Origin: Verrucomicrobiaceae bacterium UBA1938
GTDB lineage: Bacteria > Verrucomicrobiota > Verrucomicrobiia > Verrucomicrobiales > Verrucomicrobiaceae
NCBI GenBank assembly: GCA_002336895.1
Contig: DDFC01000011.1
Coordinates: 1-64,000, forward strand
Length of the DNA stretch: 64,000 bases
Direction of reading: 5' to 3'
Shown here: positions 1-8,018 of the stretch, piece after piece
Numbering within the stretch: position 1 is the first letter of the stretch
How the letters are laid out: the number at the start of each line of letters is the position of its first letter
Notes under the pieces: model-generated
Seen by the model: the letters and a program-made list of their open reading frames with translations, nothing else
Told to the model about the DNA's origin: nothing
Database searches by the model: none
Position numbers and translations under genes: made by a program

Positions 1-185
1 GGGGGGGGAGGCGGGAGAGAAATGGAGATCATCTCCAGCTTCTTCTTTGGTGCAGCTTTTGATGGCGTGCGATTGGCCAGAAAATACCCGCCTCCAGCCA
101 GCACCAGCCCGCCGATGATGATGAGCATGAGGTGGCGCTTGAAAAAGCCCGGTTCGTCTTCGTCGTCAATCTGAGGAGATGGCAT
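1..185 (-). CDS. tonB: TonB-like energy transducer, N-terminal fragment (cut by window start)
   Basis: Reading leftwards from an ATG at 183-185, the frame stays open to the window edge (61 codons). The visible part is a short acidic cytoplasmic tail, a single membrane segment at about residues 19-37 (HLMLIIIGGLVLAGGGYFLA) and the beginning of a proline-rich stretch (LPPPP), which is the usual start of TonB. It lies 24 bp downstream of exbD and on the same strand, so it completes an ExbB-ExbD-TonB set. TonB transmits the proton-motive force from ExbBD to outer-membrane receptors. The C-terminal domain is outside the window, so the identification rests on topology, the proline start and gene order. 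Confidence 0.75.
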   Translation of the reverse strand, partial: MPSPQIDDEDEPGFFKRHLMLIIIGGLVLAGGGYFLANRTPSKAAPKKKLEMISISLPPPP

Positions 186-209
186 GGTGTGGTAGTTCCT
201 CCAGATGGC

Positions 210-614
210 TTATTTTTTCGCAGCCTGCGTGGCCAGGCCGATGTTGGTAAACCCGGCACGGCCCACCGCAGTGAGCACGTCCATGATGGTCTGGTACTGC
301 GTGCCGCTGTCTCCGCGCACCACGATGGGGGAGTCCGGCGTGGCCGTCTTGATGGCCTCCAGCTTGCTGGCCAGTTCGTCCAGAGTGACGGCGGTGGCGT
401 TGAGCTTGATGTTCCCCTGGTTGTCCACGGTCACGGCCTGCATCTTCGGTCCTTCAATGGGCTTGGAGGTGGACGGGCCGCCACGCGGCAGGTTCACCTT
501 CACCCCCTGCACCCCGGCGGTGGTCATGATGATGAAAATCAGCAGCAGTACCAGGTAGAGGTCCACCATGGGTGTGACGTTGATGTCGTCGTAAGATTTG
601 CTGTCGGCCTGCAT
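210..614 (-). CDS. exbD: ExbD/TolR family biopolymer transport protein
   Basis: A 134-residue protein with a short cytoplasmic N-terminus, one membrane segment at about residues 13-36 and a periplasmic domain, the standard ExbD/TolR size and layout. The segment contains PMVDLYLVLLLIFII, with Asp18 at the place of the conserved protonatable Asp of ExbD. It forms the proton channel with ExbB. It begins 6 bp after exbB ends and is followed by tonB, so the three are probably co-transcribed from the promoter in front of the TpsB-like gene. Confidence 0.93.
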   Translation of the reverse strand: MQADSKSYDDINVTPMVDLYLVLLLIFIIMTTAGVQGVKVNLPRGGPSTSKPIEGPKMQAVTVDNQGNIKLNATAVTLDELASKLEAIKTATPDSPIVVRGDSGTQYQTIMDVLTAVGRAGFTNIGLATQAAKK

Positions 615-620
615 GTGCGG

Positions 621-2483
621 TTACTCCTTGTAGTGTTCGGCCATCTTGGTGACGAACTCGTCGATGAAGGTCTCCATGTTGGAGACGACGTCCTTGATGC
701 GTGAACTCAGGTAGCTGTAGATGAACAGCGCCGGGATGGCGACGGCCAGGCCTGCCACCGTGGCGAGAAGAGCACCGGCGATACCGGGGGCGATAGAGTT
801 CACCTCCACCTCACCGGATTTCGCGATCACAGCGAACGTGATCATCACCCCGATCACCGTGCCCAGCAGGCCGAGGTAGGGGCCGCCGGCGATGCCGATC
901 GTGAGAAAGACGAGCTTGCCATTGAGCTTCTGCACCTCGCGCACCATGCCGCCGTGCAGCGTGGCCTTGATGGCCTGGATGGAGCGCCCGGAGAGGCCCA
1001 TGATCTTGGCTTCCTTTTTCTCATTCGGATTGAAGGTCACCTGTCGGAAAGATTTCATTCGGTGGCTGATCTCCTGTGCGCCCAGGTGATAGAGCTGATA
1101 CAGCGGGGACTGGTACATGAGCTTCTGCATCTTGCCGCTCACGCTGCCGCCCAGGTTCTTCACGCTCTCGGCGTCTTCAGTGTCGATGGCGGTCAGGTCA
1201 TTGGAAATTTTCTCCCAACGCTTCATGAACTCCTTGGAAGCCTTCTCGATGGTGTTGAGATACATGACCTTCCCCACGGCGATGCCCCAGCCGACGACGG
1301 CCAGCAGGGTGCAGAGAAAGATCACCACCCAGCCGTCAAAGGTCAGGTCTTTGGAGATGTCCGTGATGAGTGTGAGATGCTTCATGATCTCGCCCTCTTC
1401 CTCATGATCGGATGCCTCATCAGAACCCACAGCGACGAGCTTGGCCGCGTCAGCGGTGCTGCCCTGGTTCACAGAGGCAAAGCGGATGAACCCAGCAGGA
1501 CGCGCTGTCTTGGCAATCTGCAACTCGTCGATTTCTCCGGTGAAGCCTGCGAGGTCCGTGGCTGTGCTGTCTTTGTCGATCTCCACCGCAGATTTGATGG
1601 ATGGCATGGCGGCGGTGACTGCACCGTAGGATTTGCCATCGACATAGACGGTGATAGTGCCCGCATCCGCCACGGCGGCGATGTGGTGCCAGCCACCGGC
1701 GGCGATGGGTGCGCCGTCACTGCTGCGCTGCTTGTTTACCTCTACAAAAGGGATGCCGTTGTTCAGGCCGAGGATGAAGGAATTGGCACCATCACGACGG
1801 CTTAAGATGACGGCATTGGGCTGCAGCGCACTGGGCTTGACCCAGGCGGAAACAGTAAGCGGTGCACCCGGGGCAAACTCCGGCAGCGGCGGGGAGGGCA
1901 CCTTGATGGCGGCCTGGCCAAACACACGCAGACCAGCACCGATGAGTGAGCCCGCCGCTGGGGCTGGCGCACCTTCGGCATTGGCGCCTGTGGAGGAGGA
2001 GTCCTTGCCGGAATCCGTGAAGTGGTACACCAGGGCGGTGTTTTCATCATAGGTTTCCTTGGCGGCTTCAGGAGCAGGAGCTTCACCATTGCCGTAGTAG
2101 AGCCAGATGGTGCTGGCAGTGGCGGGCTTGAGATCCGGCACCTGCACCCACACATATGCCTCATTGAGCAGAGAGTCCCACTTTTCCACATGGTGCTTGA
2201 GCACCGTCTTATGATCATCCGCCACAAAGCGCAGATCGCTGCCGTCCTCTTTTGAAGACATGAAGGAGAAGACACCTTCGTGCAGGCGCACCAGCACGGC
2301 GCTGGTGCCGATGGGCTCGGCGATGGCCACGCCCTTGCCGGAGGTGTCGATGGTGATTTCCTTGCGGATGGTCCACTTGGCATCCCACCAGTTTTTTTCG
2401 GCGGCATGCGCAGTGCGCACGGGAGCAAGAATCGAAGCCGTGAAGAGCAGCAGGGCTGGGAGCAGATGGAGGTGCTTGGTCAT
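621..2483 (-). CDS. DUF2341-LamG-MotA/TolQ/ExbB fusion proton channel protein
   Basis: A 620-residue protein, about 2.5 times the length of normal ExbB. It has a signal peptide (residues 1-27), a DUF2341-type domain beginning NWWDAKWTIRKEITID (about 31-140), a concanavalin-like LamG domain (about 150-345), then an ExbB part: a membrane segment near 375-400, a cytoplasmic region, and two membrane segments around 520-600 with the family pattern GGPYLGLLGTVIGVM. ExbB normally has a periplasmic N-terminus, so the DUF2341/LamG part should be periplasmic, where such folds often bind glycans. It sits 26 bp after the TpsB-like barrel gene and 6 bp before exbD. The stretch before its ATG is pyrimidine-rich rather than Shine-Dalgarno-like. 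Confidence 0.9.
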   Translation of the reverse strand: MTKHLHLLPALLLFTASILAPVRTAHAAEKNWWDAKWTIRKEITIDTSGKGVAIAEPIGTSAVLVRLHEGVFSFMSSKEDGSDLRFVADDHKTVLKHHVEKWDSLLNEAYVWVQVPDLKPATASTIWLYYGNGEAPAPEAAKETYDENTALVYHFTDSGKDSSSTGANAEGAPAPAAGSLIGAGLRVFGQAAIKVPSPPLPEFAPGAPLTVSAWVKPSALQPNAVILSRRDGANSFILGLNNGIPFVEVNKQRSSDGAPIAAGGWHHIAAVADAGTITVYVDGKSYGAVTAAMPSIKSAVEIDKDSTATDLAGFTGEIDELQIAKTARPAGFIRFASVNQGSTADAAKLVAVGSDEASDHEEEGEIMKHLTLITDISKDLTFDGWVVIFLCTLLAVVGWGIAVGKVMYLNTIEKASKEFMKRWEKISNDLTAIDTEDAESVKNLGGSVSGKMQKLMYQSPLYQLYHLGAQEISHRMKSFRQVTFNPNEKKEAKIMGLSGRSIQAIKATLHGGMVREVQKLNGKLVFLTIGIAGGPYLGLLGTVIGVMITFAVIAKSGEVEVNSIAPGIAGALLATVAGLAVAIPALFIYSYLSSRIKDVVSNMETFIDEFVTKMAEHYKE

Positions 2484-2509
2484 TGGAGGGGGGTAAGAGA
2501 GAAAAAGTT

Positions 2510-4168
2510 TTAGAAGTCGATCCAGACGCGGAAGCGCATGTAGAGGTCGTTGGAGATGGCGTGCGGCTGGCTGATGAGAGGCACCGCCAGGTCCACTGAT
2601 CCGTGCACGTGCTTGCGCAGGCGCATGCGGCTGCCCACCCCCGTGCTGGCTAGGTCAAAGTAGTTCATCTGTGCGGGCAGCGGATTGTTCACCATCACGC
2701 GACCGGCTTCGTAAAAGGCGTAGAAGCGCCACTCATCAGGGCTTTCCTTGGCACCGGAGCCGATGAGCGTGGGGCTGCGCAGCTCAAAGCTGCCGATCAC
2801 GCCGCTGTCCCCCAGTTGCGTGGCTTCCAGATAGCCGCGCACCGTGCTGAGGCCGCCGATGGCCATCTGCTCCGTGTTCACCAGCGAGGAGCCTGTGGCC
2901 TGCCCCTGCACCTTGGCGTAGGCTTGGAAGCCACCTGGCAGGTCATGCGTGTGGGACACATCTCCACGCACATAGAAAAAGCCGTCGTCCGCTTTGTAGC
3001 GGCGGTTGGCAAACTCCGTGCGCGAGCCCATGCCGCGCAGGTGAAACACCGCGCTGAGATTGAAATCCGTGAAGCTGTGCTCCCGCAGCTTGCCACCGCT
3101 GTAGGCCAGTGTGAAGGGAAAGTAAGTGACCGGAGCCGAGCTGGTGACACCAGCGGTGGTCACGTCCTGCGCAAAGCGCTTGAAGTCCATGCCTGCACTC
3201 AGCGAGTGGAAGTAGCCCTTCTCCATTGGCAGCTGCTTCATGAAACGGAAGCCCAGCACCTCGCCACGGCCCGCCACCGCACCACCGCCCAGCGTGGAGA
3301 CATTGCTGTCCTGCTTGGTGCCATTGATCATGAGGCTGGTGCCCTCCCACGGCAGCGGCATCATGTAGTAGGCCGAGTAAATGAGCGCATCTTTCAAACG
3401 CTCAGGCGCGATCTGGAAACTCAGCCCCAGCGTGTGTCCGAGCTGCCACAGGTTGCCATAGCTGAAGGAGCCGTTGAGGCGGTAGGGCGTGGTGTTGGCA
3501 TTGTGCCGGTTGTTAAACTCGATGCTGCCGTGTGTGGGCGACTTGTCTTCCACCACCAGGTCGATGTCCACCGTTCCGGGTGTGACACCTGCACGCAGCT
3601 CCGGTGTGATCTTGCGGTCGCGCATCTGATTGAGCGCGATGATGTCCTTCTTTACATCATTGAAGTTCGGCACCACGCCCTCCTGCATTGACGGCGCGTT
3701 CTTTTTGATCTGGCTGGGCAGAAACCACTTGGCTCCCTTGATTCGCAGACGGCCCACCGGAGCCTCCACCACCTGCATGATGATGACACCGCTGCGCGGA
3801 TCCTGCTGAGGCACTTCGACGTACACCGTCTGGTAGCCCAGCTCCTTGTAGGCCTTTTCCAGCGCCTGGCGTGCCTGCTCGACATCCTGTTCTCCACGGC
3901 GTGGCCCCAAGTAGGGATACACTGCTTTTTCGATGGTGCGCTGCGGCAGCTTCTTGGAACCTCGCACGCGGAATTCACGAATAAAAATCGGGCCCAGGAC
4001 CGCCTCCTCAGCAGCCGGCGGCTCCTGTGTGACCGCAGCAGCGGGTGCTGCCGCAGGCGCGGCGGCCCCGCCCCTCAGCATGCCCACCGTGAGACCGGCG
4101 ATATAGAACATCCGCCGCAGACCAGGCGTGAAACCATAGGAGTGAATGATGGGAAACTCGGAAGGCAT
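2510..4168 (-). CDS. TpsB/FhaC/ShlB-like outer-membrane transporter (POTRA plus beta-barrel)
   Basis: A 552-residue Omp85-superfamily protein. After a hydrophobic N-terminal segment and an Ala/Pro linker, residues about 60-140 form a ShlB-type POTRA domain (starts IFIREFRVRGSKKLP and contains KAYKELGYQT). A second POTRA-like part follows, then from about 210 a beta-barrel with alternating strands. It ends in Phe (RVWIDF), the usual outer-membrane insertion signal. Such proteins export a partner polypeptide across the outer membrane. No TpsA partner is visible here; instead the gene leads an operon with ExbB-fusion, ExbD and TonB. The next ATG, at residue 20, is an alternative start. Confidence 0.85.
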   Translation of the reverse strand: MPSEFPIIHSYGFTPGLRRMFYIAGLTVGMLRGGAAAPAAAPAAAVTQEPPAAEEAVLGPIFIREFRVRGSKKLPQRTIEKAVYPYLGPRRGEQDVEQARQALEKAYKELGYQTVYVEVPQQDPRSGVIIMQVVEAPVGRLRIKGAKWFLPSQIKKNAPSMQEGVVPNFNDVKKDIIALNQMRDRKITPELRAGVTPGTVDIDLVVEDKSPTHGSIEFNNRHNANTTPYRLNGSFSYGNLWQLGHTLGLSFQIAPERLKDALIYSAYYMMPLPWEGTSLMINGTKQDSNVSTLGGGAVAGRGEVLGFRFMKQLPMEKGYFHSLSAGMDFKRFAQDVTTAGVTSSAPVTYFPFTLAYSGGKLREHSFTDFNLSAVFHLRGMGSRTEFANRRYKADDGFFYVRGDVSHTHDLPGGFQAYAKVQGQATGSSLVNTEQMAIGGLSTVRGYLEATQLGDSGVIGSFELRSPTLIGSGAKESPDEWRFYAFYEAGRVMVNNPLPAQMNYFDLASTGVGSRMRLRKHVHGSVDLAVPLISQPHAISNDLYMRFRVWIDF

Positions 4169-4238
4169 GAAAGCGCGAAATTCGCGGCCTCCCTATTTCT
4201 CTTCCAACCCCCTATCTCAAGGTATGCAGAGTTACGAT

Positions 4239-4383
4239 TATGTCACTCTAACTCCTCCTTTCCTTCATATCGCTGCCTTGAGTGACATAGATGCGCGGAA
4301 AATGAAATGTTTTCCCTGCGCAAAGAGGTCCTAGACCTGCCTCTGTGTCAAACAACAGTCATACCAGGTGACATTATCGTCAC
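4239..4383. promoter_or_regulatory. GTGAC inverted-repeat cluster upstream of the TpsB-exbBD-tonB operon
   Basis: Two related palindromic signals lie in the 245-bp gap before the operon. TATGTCACTC (4239-4248) is matched in inverse by GAGTGACATA (4280-4289), and GTGAC-N6-GTCAC occurs at 4368-4383. All four half-sites share the core GTGAC/GTCAC. The second has the same geometry as a CRP/FNR-family site (five-base arms, six-base spacer). I infer a regulator-binding region; the regulator is unknown. Confidence 0.4.
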
Positions 4384-4413
4384 TTAAGCAGCGGATAAGC
4401 TGAACGTATTTTC

Positions 4414-5061
4414 CTACCGATGTCTGGCCGCATTGATCTGGTACAGGTTGAACTGCTGCCAGCCCAGAAAGGCACGCAGCCTTTCATCCATCAAGGCCTG
4501 CGCACTGGCCCAGGTCTGCGCATAGGCCGGGTCGGCGGGGCTGCTGGAAGCACCCACTTTGGCGTTGAAATCGTTGCGCATTTTGTCAATGCCCGCTACC
4601 TGCGCGGCGCTGAGCCCCACCGCCGCTGGGTTCACATTCTGATAAATCAATGGCACGTCAATGACCAGGGTCTCAGGCTTGTCGGTCAGTGGAAGAGACA
4701 AAGCAACTGGTTGGAAATGGCTGCCGGAAGAGCTGCGTGCAGAGGTCGCTGCCACAGCTTCATTCTGACTCGACGCTATGGCGTGGCCTGGTGCAGACAG
4801 CGCATCAAATCTGGCAGACTGCCCGGAAACCGCCTGGTCGGCACCCAAAGAAACAGGCGCATCCATGCTGGATGTCGTGGAGAGTGAATCAGCGGCCTCG
4901 GATACGCTGGCATGAAAAGGCCCGTCCGCTTTCACTGTCAGACCAGCGCGCGCCCCCGACCTGGAAGAACCTGCAAAAAAACCAAGCGCAAGCGAAACCC
5001 CACACGCTGAAATGAGGCACAGCCCCTGTAGCAGCCGCCTGCTTGCAAACTGCTTAAACAT
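4414..5061 (-). CDS. Hypothetical membrane-anchored protein
   Basis: I do not recognise this protein. From the chosen ATG (5059-5061) it has 215 residues: a basic start (MFKQFASRRLLQ), one hydrophobic segment at about residues 10-30 (LCLISACGVSLALGFFAG), then a Ser/Ala-rich linker and a more structured C-terminal 90 residues. It is probably an inner-membrane-anchored protein with a periplasmic domain. The frame also allows an ATG at 5100 and a GTG at 5136, but the GTG lies inside the terminator of the upstream gene, so a later start is more likely. Function unknown. Confidence 0.6.
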   Translation of the reverse strand: MFKQFASRRLLQGLCLISACGVSLALGFFAGSSRSGARAGLTVKADGPFHASVSEAADSLSTTSSMDAPVSLGADQAVSGQSARFDALSAPGHAIASSQNEAVAATSARSSSGSHFQPVALSLPLTDKPETLVIDVPLIYQNVNPAAVGLSAAQVAGIDKMRNDFNAKVGASSSPADPAYAQTWASAQALMDERLRAFLGWQQFNLYQINAARHR

Positions 5062-5123
5062 GCGTGAAGCCACGTGACGAGAAAAGGAAAATTGGGGCAT
5101 GGGAGATGGCGAGGCTGAGATAC

Positions 5124-5155
5124 AAAAAGCCGGCACAGGGATTTCCTGTGCCGGC
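5124..5155 (-). terminator. Rho-independent terminator after the PstS-like gene
   Basis: On the minus strand an 11-bp perfect stem (GCCGGCACAGG / CCTGTGCCGGC) with a 5-nt loop is followed by CTTTTT. It lies about 70 bp after the stop codon of the gene ending at 5223. Confidence 0.85.
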
Positions 5156-5222
5156 CTGAAGATTCATGCAACTGACGAATTCAAGCTTTGGTCCGCGTTT
5201 AAAGCGGTCTCCAGCATGAGGA

Positions 5223-6743
5223 TTAGTAGTTCTGTGACACAGTGCCGCCTTCTGAGAAGCGCTTGACCAGCATGGAACTGGTGAGTGCCAGACCGGAGGC
5301 GTAGTAGTCCACGGTGGAGATCTGATTAGCCAGCTTGTTGCCGAATGTCAGCTGGTCGCCACTGGTGCCTGGAGCCCACATGATATATTCGTAACCCCAC
5401 ATGGTGTAGGAGCCGTTCCAGATGGGATTCGGCAGAATGACGGAAACCGTAGCAGAGCCAGCGCTGGCCTGGGTTGTGGTGGCATTTTTGTTCAGAGTGA
5501 TGATGGTCTTTGTGCCGTCGATCGCAGTGATGTAGGTGTCACTGCCAAAAGCGGCGCAGCGGACAAGCTGGCCCACCACACAACCGGTAAACTTGCCAGT
5601 GGTGGCAGAGGTGATGGTAGCACTGCCGCTCGTCCAGGAGCCGTCAGCAACACTGACCTGCACACCACCAAAGGCGCTGACGCCACCGTAGCTCAGGTAG
5701 CGGCCGTTGCCGGCCCCGACAGTTCCCGTCTGGACAGCAGTGACGGCGTCGCCTTCGCCCAGGTAGGAGATAAAGGCGGCTTTGCCAGTGCGGGTTTTAT
5801 ACGTCACCGAGGAGGTGTCGTAGCGCAGCATTTTACCCAGGTCTCCACCACTGTAGAAGCCAGTCTCACCATCGTTCTGTCCCACAGGTGTCAGAAGATC
5901 AGAATTACCAGGAACAAGGACAATGCTCGTGATCGCAGTGCCACCGGGAAGGCTGGAATACTGGTACTGTTTGGGCGGAGTATTGATGCCCATGCCGATT
6001 TCGGCAAAGGTGTTGAGGCGGGTGCCGGAGAGCGGGTCGCGACCAGCTGCATAGATGCGGGTGCCACCAAGGTTGTCCTGGTCTGCCGTGTTGTTGGTAA
6101 ACAGGGATGCGGAGCAGTAACCACCTTTGAAGAGAGCGGTTGCGAGCTGCGGGGTGATGTTAGTCACGCCAGCAGGGGCGCTGTAGCTGGCCACAAACGC
6201 AAAGGGCACAACACCCACCTGAGTGGCCACCAACGAAGTGTTGGTGAATGGGGTGGCTCCCTGCGTGTTGTCAGCCATCGCAAGTGTGGCGTTGGAGGTG
6301 TCGTTCGTCATGCCTGACGCGGTGTTATTGACACCAGAAGAGCTGACCACCACGCTGGAGTTGACCCAAGGATAGTCAAAAAACTGATTAGTAACATCTG
6401 CAGGCGAGTCCAGAGATTGGATGCCCTGAAGCGAGCCGTTCCAGCTGGTCTTGACGATCACAGTGCCTGTGATGCCGTTCACCGTGCCGATGAAGATCTG
6501 ATGGTTGGCCCCGTTGAATCCCGAACCGTCAAAGGCGTAACCGTAGGTCACTCCGGTGTGGTTGGTGGTGCCGTCATTGTAGCTGCCCGTACCGGAGAGG
6601 GAGCTGAAGAGGTTCTTGATGGCGTTGCTGGTGGCTGCACGGAAGGCGGTGGAGCCTGTCAGGTAGATGGTGACGTCGGCAGAGGCCGTGCTGGCCAGCA
6701 TCAAGGCTGCGGCAGCAGTGAAAAGACGAAGGGTGGATTTCAT
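5223..6743 (-). CDS. Secreted PstS-like (substrate-binding fold) protein
   Basis: A 506-residue exported protein with a clear signal peptide (MKSTLRLFTAAAALMLASTASA). The mature protein opens with DVTIYLTGSTAFRAATSNAI, which resembles the first strand and phosphate loop of PstS-type periplasmic binding proteins (TGSTAFR in the position of the usual GSGSTF). The rest is rich in Ser, Thr, Gly and Asn, without motifs I can name. The family assignment rests on this N-terminal motif and is tentative. It lies 81 bp downstream of a PEP-CTERM gene on the same strand and has its own strong terminator. No PstABC permease genes are nearby, so a transport role is not implied. Confidence 0.6.
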   Translation of the reverse strand: MKSTLRLFTAAAALMLASTASADVTIYLTGSTAFRAATSNAIKNLFSSLSGTGSYNDGTTNHTGVTYGYAFDGSGFNGANHQIFIGTVNGITGTVIVKTSWNGSLQGIQSLDSPADVTNQFFDYPWVNSSVVVSSSGVNNTASGMTNDTSNATLAMADNTQGATPFTNTSLVATQVGVVPFAFVASYSAPAGVTNITPQLATALFKGGYCSASLFTNNTADQDNLGGTRIYAAGRDPLSGTRLNTFAEIGMGINTPPKQYQYSSLPGGTAITSIVLVPGNSDLLTPVGQNDGETGFYSGGDLGKMLRYDTSSVTYKTRTGKAAFISYLGEGDAVTAVQTGTVGAGNGRYLSYGGVSAFGGVQVSVADGSWTSGSATITSATTGKFTGCVVGQLVRCAAFGSDTYITAIDGTKTIITLNKNATTTQASAGSATVSVILPNPIWNGSYTMWGYEYIMWAPGTSGDQLTFGNKLANQISTVDYYASGLALTSSMLVKRFSEGGTVSQNY

Positions 6744-6824
6744 GTATTGGCAGTATGCAAATGGTTAATTTTAGTCGCTGAATGAATGTGAATGCTGAGT
6801 TGATTCAGAATAGGAATTCGCGGA

Positions 6825-7631
6825 TCAACGACGGCGTCGGCGCAGGAAGACCACACCAAGTCCCAGGCCCAGAAAGGCCATGCGGCCCGGCTCAGGAGCA
6901 GCGGCCACAGCAGTGAAGCTGAGGGTGCCGTTGCTGGCAAAGCTGAAGGAGCCGACCGTGGAGCCCAGCTGGCCGTTGTTGGCGCCGCCATTGGAGTCCA
7001 TGCGGTAGAGGTTCATGCTGGACGGCGTGCCATTCGCAAAATTGGCCTCCATGTTGCTGAAGTAGCCAAAGCTCGTTCCTGTGCTGCCTGTGCTCGTGTT
7101 GTTGACGCCCCAGCCGTTGCTGGCAGTCAATGACTGCGAGATGCCGTTGTTGAGCCCGCTCAGCACTGTCTTGTTCCTGAACGTGCTGTCCATGCCAGCA
7201 ATGGTGGAGGTGACGATGGACTGAGACGCATCAGACTGGATGGTGTAAGCTGTGGAACTCGTCGAGGTGGCGTACAGCACGTTGGGATTCTGGTCCAGAC
7301 CTGAGGCAAGGCCAGTGTTGGAAGTGCCGACAATACCCCAGTGCACCGTAGGGTCAGTAGCCCAACCGGAACCGAAGGTGTTGCTCATGACAGTGGCAAA
7401 GCTGGCTCCCAGATTGATCGAGGAAATGTTGTTTCCTGCGGTGTAGAGGCTCGCCTGCCCGATGTTTATAAGCAGCGCATTCGGAGACTGGCTGCCAGAA
7501 GTTGAATCCTGCCGAATACCCAGAATCAGGTCGTCGGTGGTGAAGGTTGACGCCGCGTGTGCCGCGGTGGAGGCGAGAGCGATTCCGGCAAGTGCCAGAA
7601 GGGTCAGCGCTTTCTGTGGTTTGAACATCAT
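6825..7631 (-). CDS. PEP-CTERM sorting domain protein
   Basis: A 268-residue secreted protein. It starts with a signal peptide (MMFKPQKALTLLALAGIALASTAAHA) and ends with a typical PEP-CTERM signal: APEPGRMAF, a hydrophobic stretch and a basic tail (FLRRRRR). PEP-CTERM proteins are recognised by an exosortase and are often linked to exopolysaccharide or surface display. The middle is Ser/Thr/Asn/Gly-rich. Two tandem ATGs (7629-7631 and 7626-7628) compete as start; the longer reading frame upstream has no signal sequence at its start and was not used. No exosortase gene is in the window. Confidence 0.85.
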   Translation of the reverse strand: MMFKPQKALTLLALAGIALASTAAHAASTFTTDDLILGIRQDSTSGSQSPNALLINIGQASLYTAGNNISSINLGASFATVMSNTFGSGWATDPTVHWGIVGTSNTGLASGLDQNPNVLYATSTSSTAYTIQSDASQSIVTSTIAGMDSTFRNKTVLSGLNNGISQSLTASNGWGVNNTSTGSTGTSFGYFSNMEANFANGTPSSMNLYRMDSNGGANNGQLGSTVGSFSFASNGTLSFTAVAAAPEPGRMAFLGLGLGVVFLRRRRR

Positions 7632-8018
7632 TTGGTATGTGTGGTGGTGAGGGTTGCCTTCCCTGAAGCAGGCTTCTGGAAAGGCGTCGCATGCTTGCCC
7701 CTTGGCCTTGATGTCCACCACCAATGCACTGTCACAATTTCGTTGCCCAGCGCTGCGTGCCCGATCACGCAAACACTCGCTTTAAAACACTCATTCACAA
7801 AACATAACACCACATCACCATCAGGCAGCGCGCGGGACTTCACACCTGCGCAAGAAACTCTTTTTTCATCTCCTGCCACGAATGGCTGAAAATGGCCTTT
7901 CCTGCCGCCACCGCGTGCCTCTGCATGGATCCCGGCGGCCATGCCATGCCCCCCCCCTCATACGCGGGTAGTGGCCACAGCTTCATTTGATCCACCTACC
8001 CCTGTGCGGGGCACAGCC
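7632..8018. other. Intergenic region without a recognised gene
   Basis: This 387-bp gap separates the PEP-CTERM gene from the histidine kinase gene, both on the minus strand. It must hold the PEP-CTERM promoter, and the stretch around 7770-7815 is the most AT-rich part. A run of seven or more C residues occurs near 7950. I see no convincing terminator and no supported coding sequence. Confidence 0.5.

Noticed and set aside
1..12. The G-run at the window start as an assembly artefact or regulatory tract
   Set aside because: On the minus strand it encodes consecutive prolines (LPPPP) in the TonB linker, which is normal.
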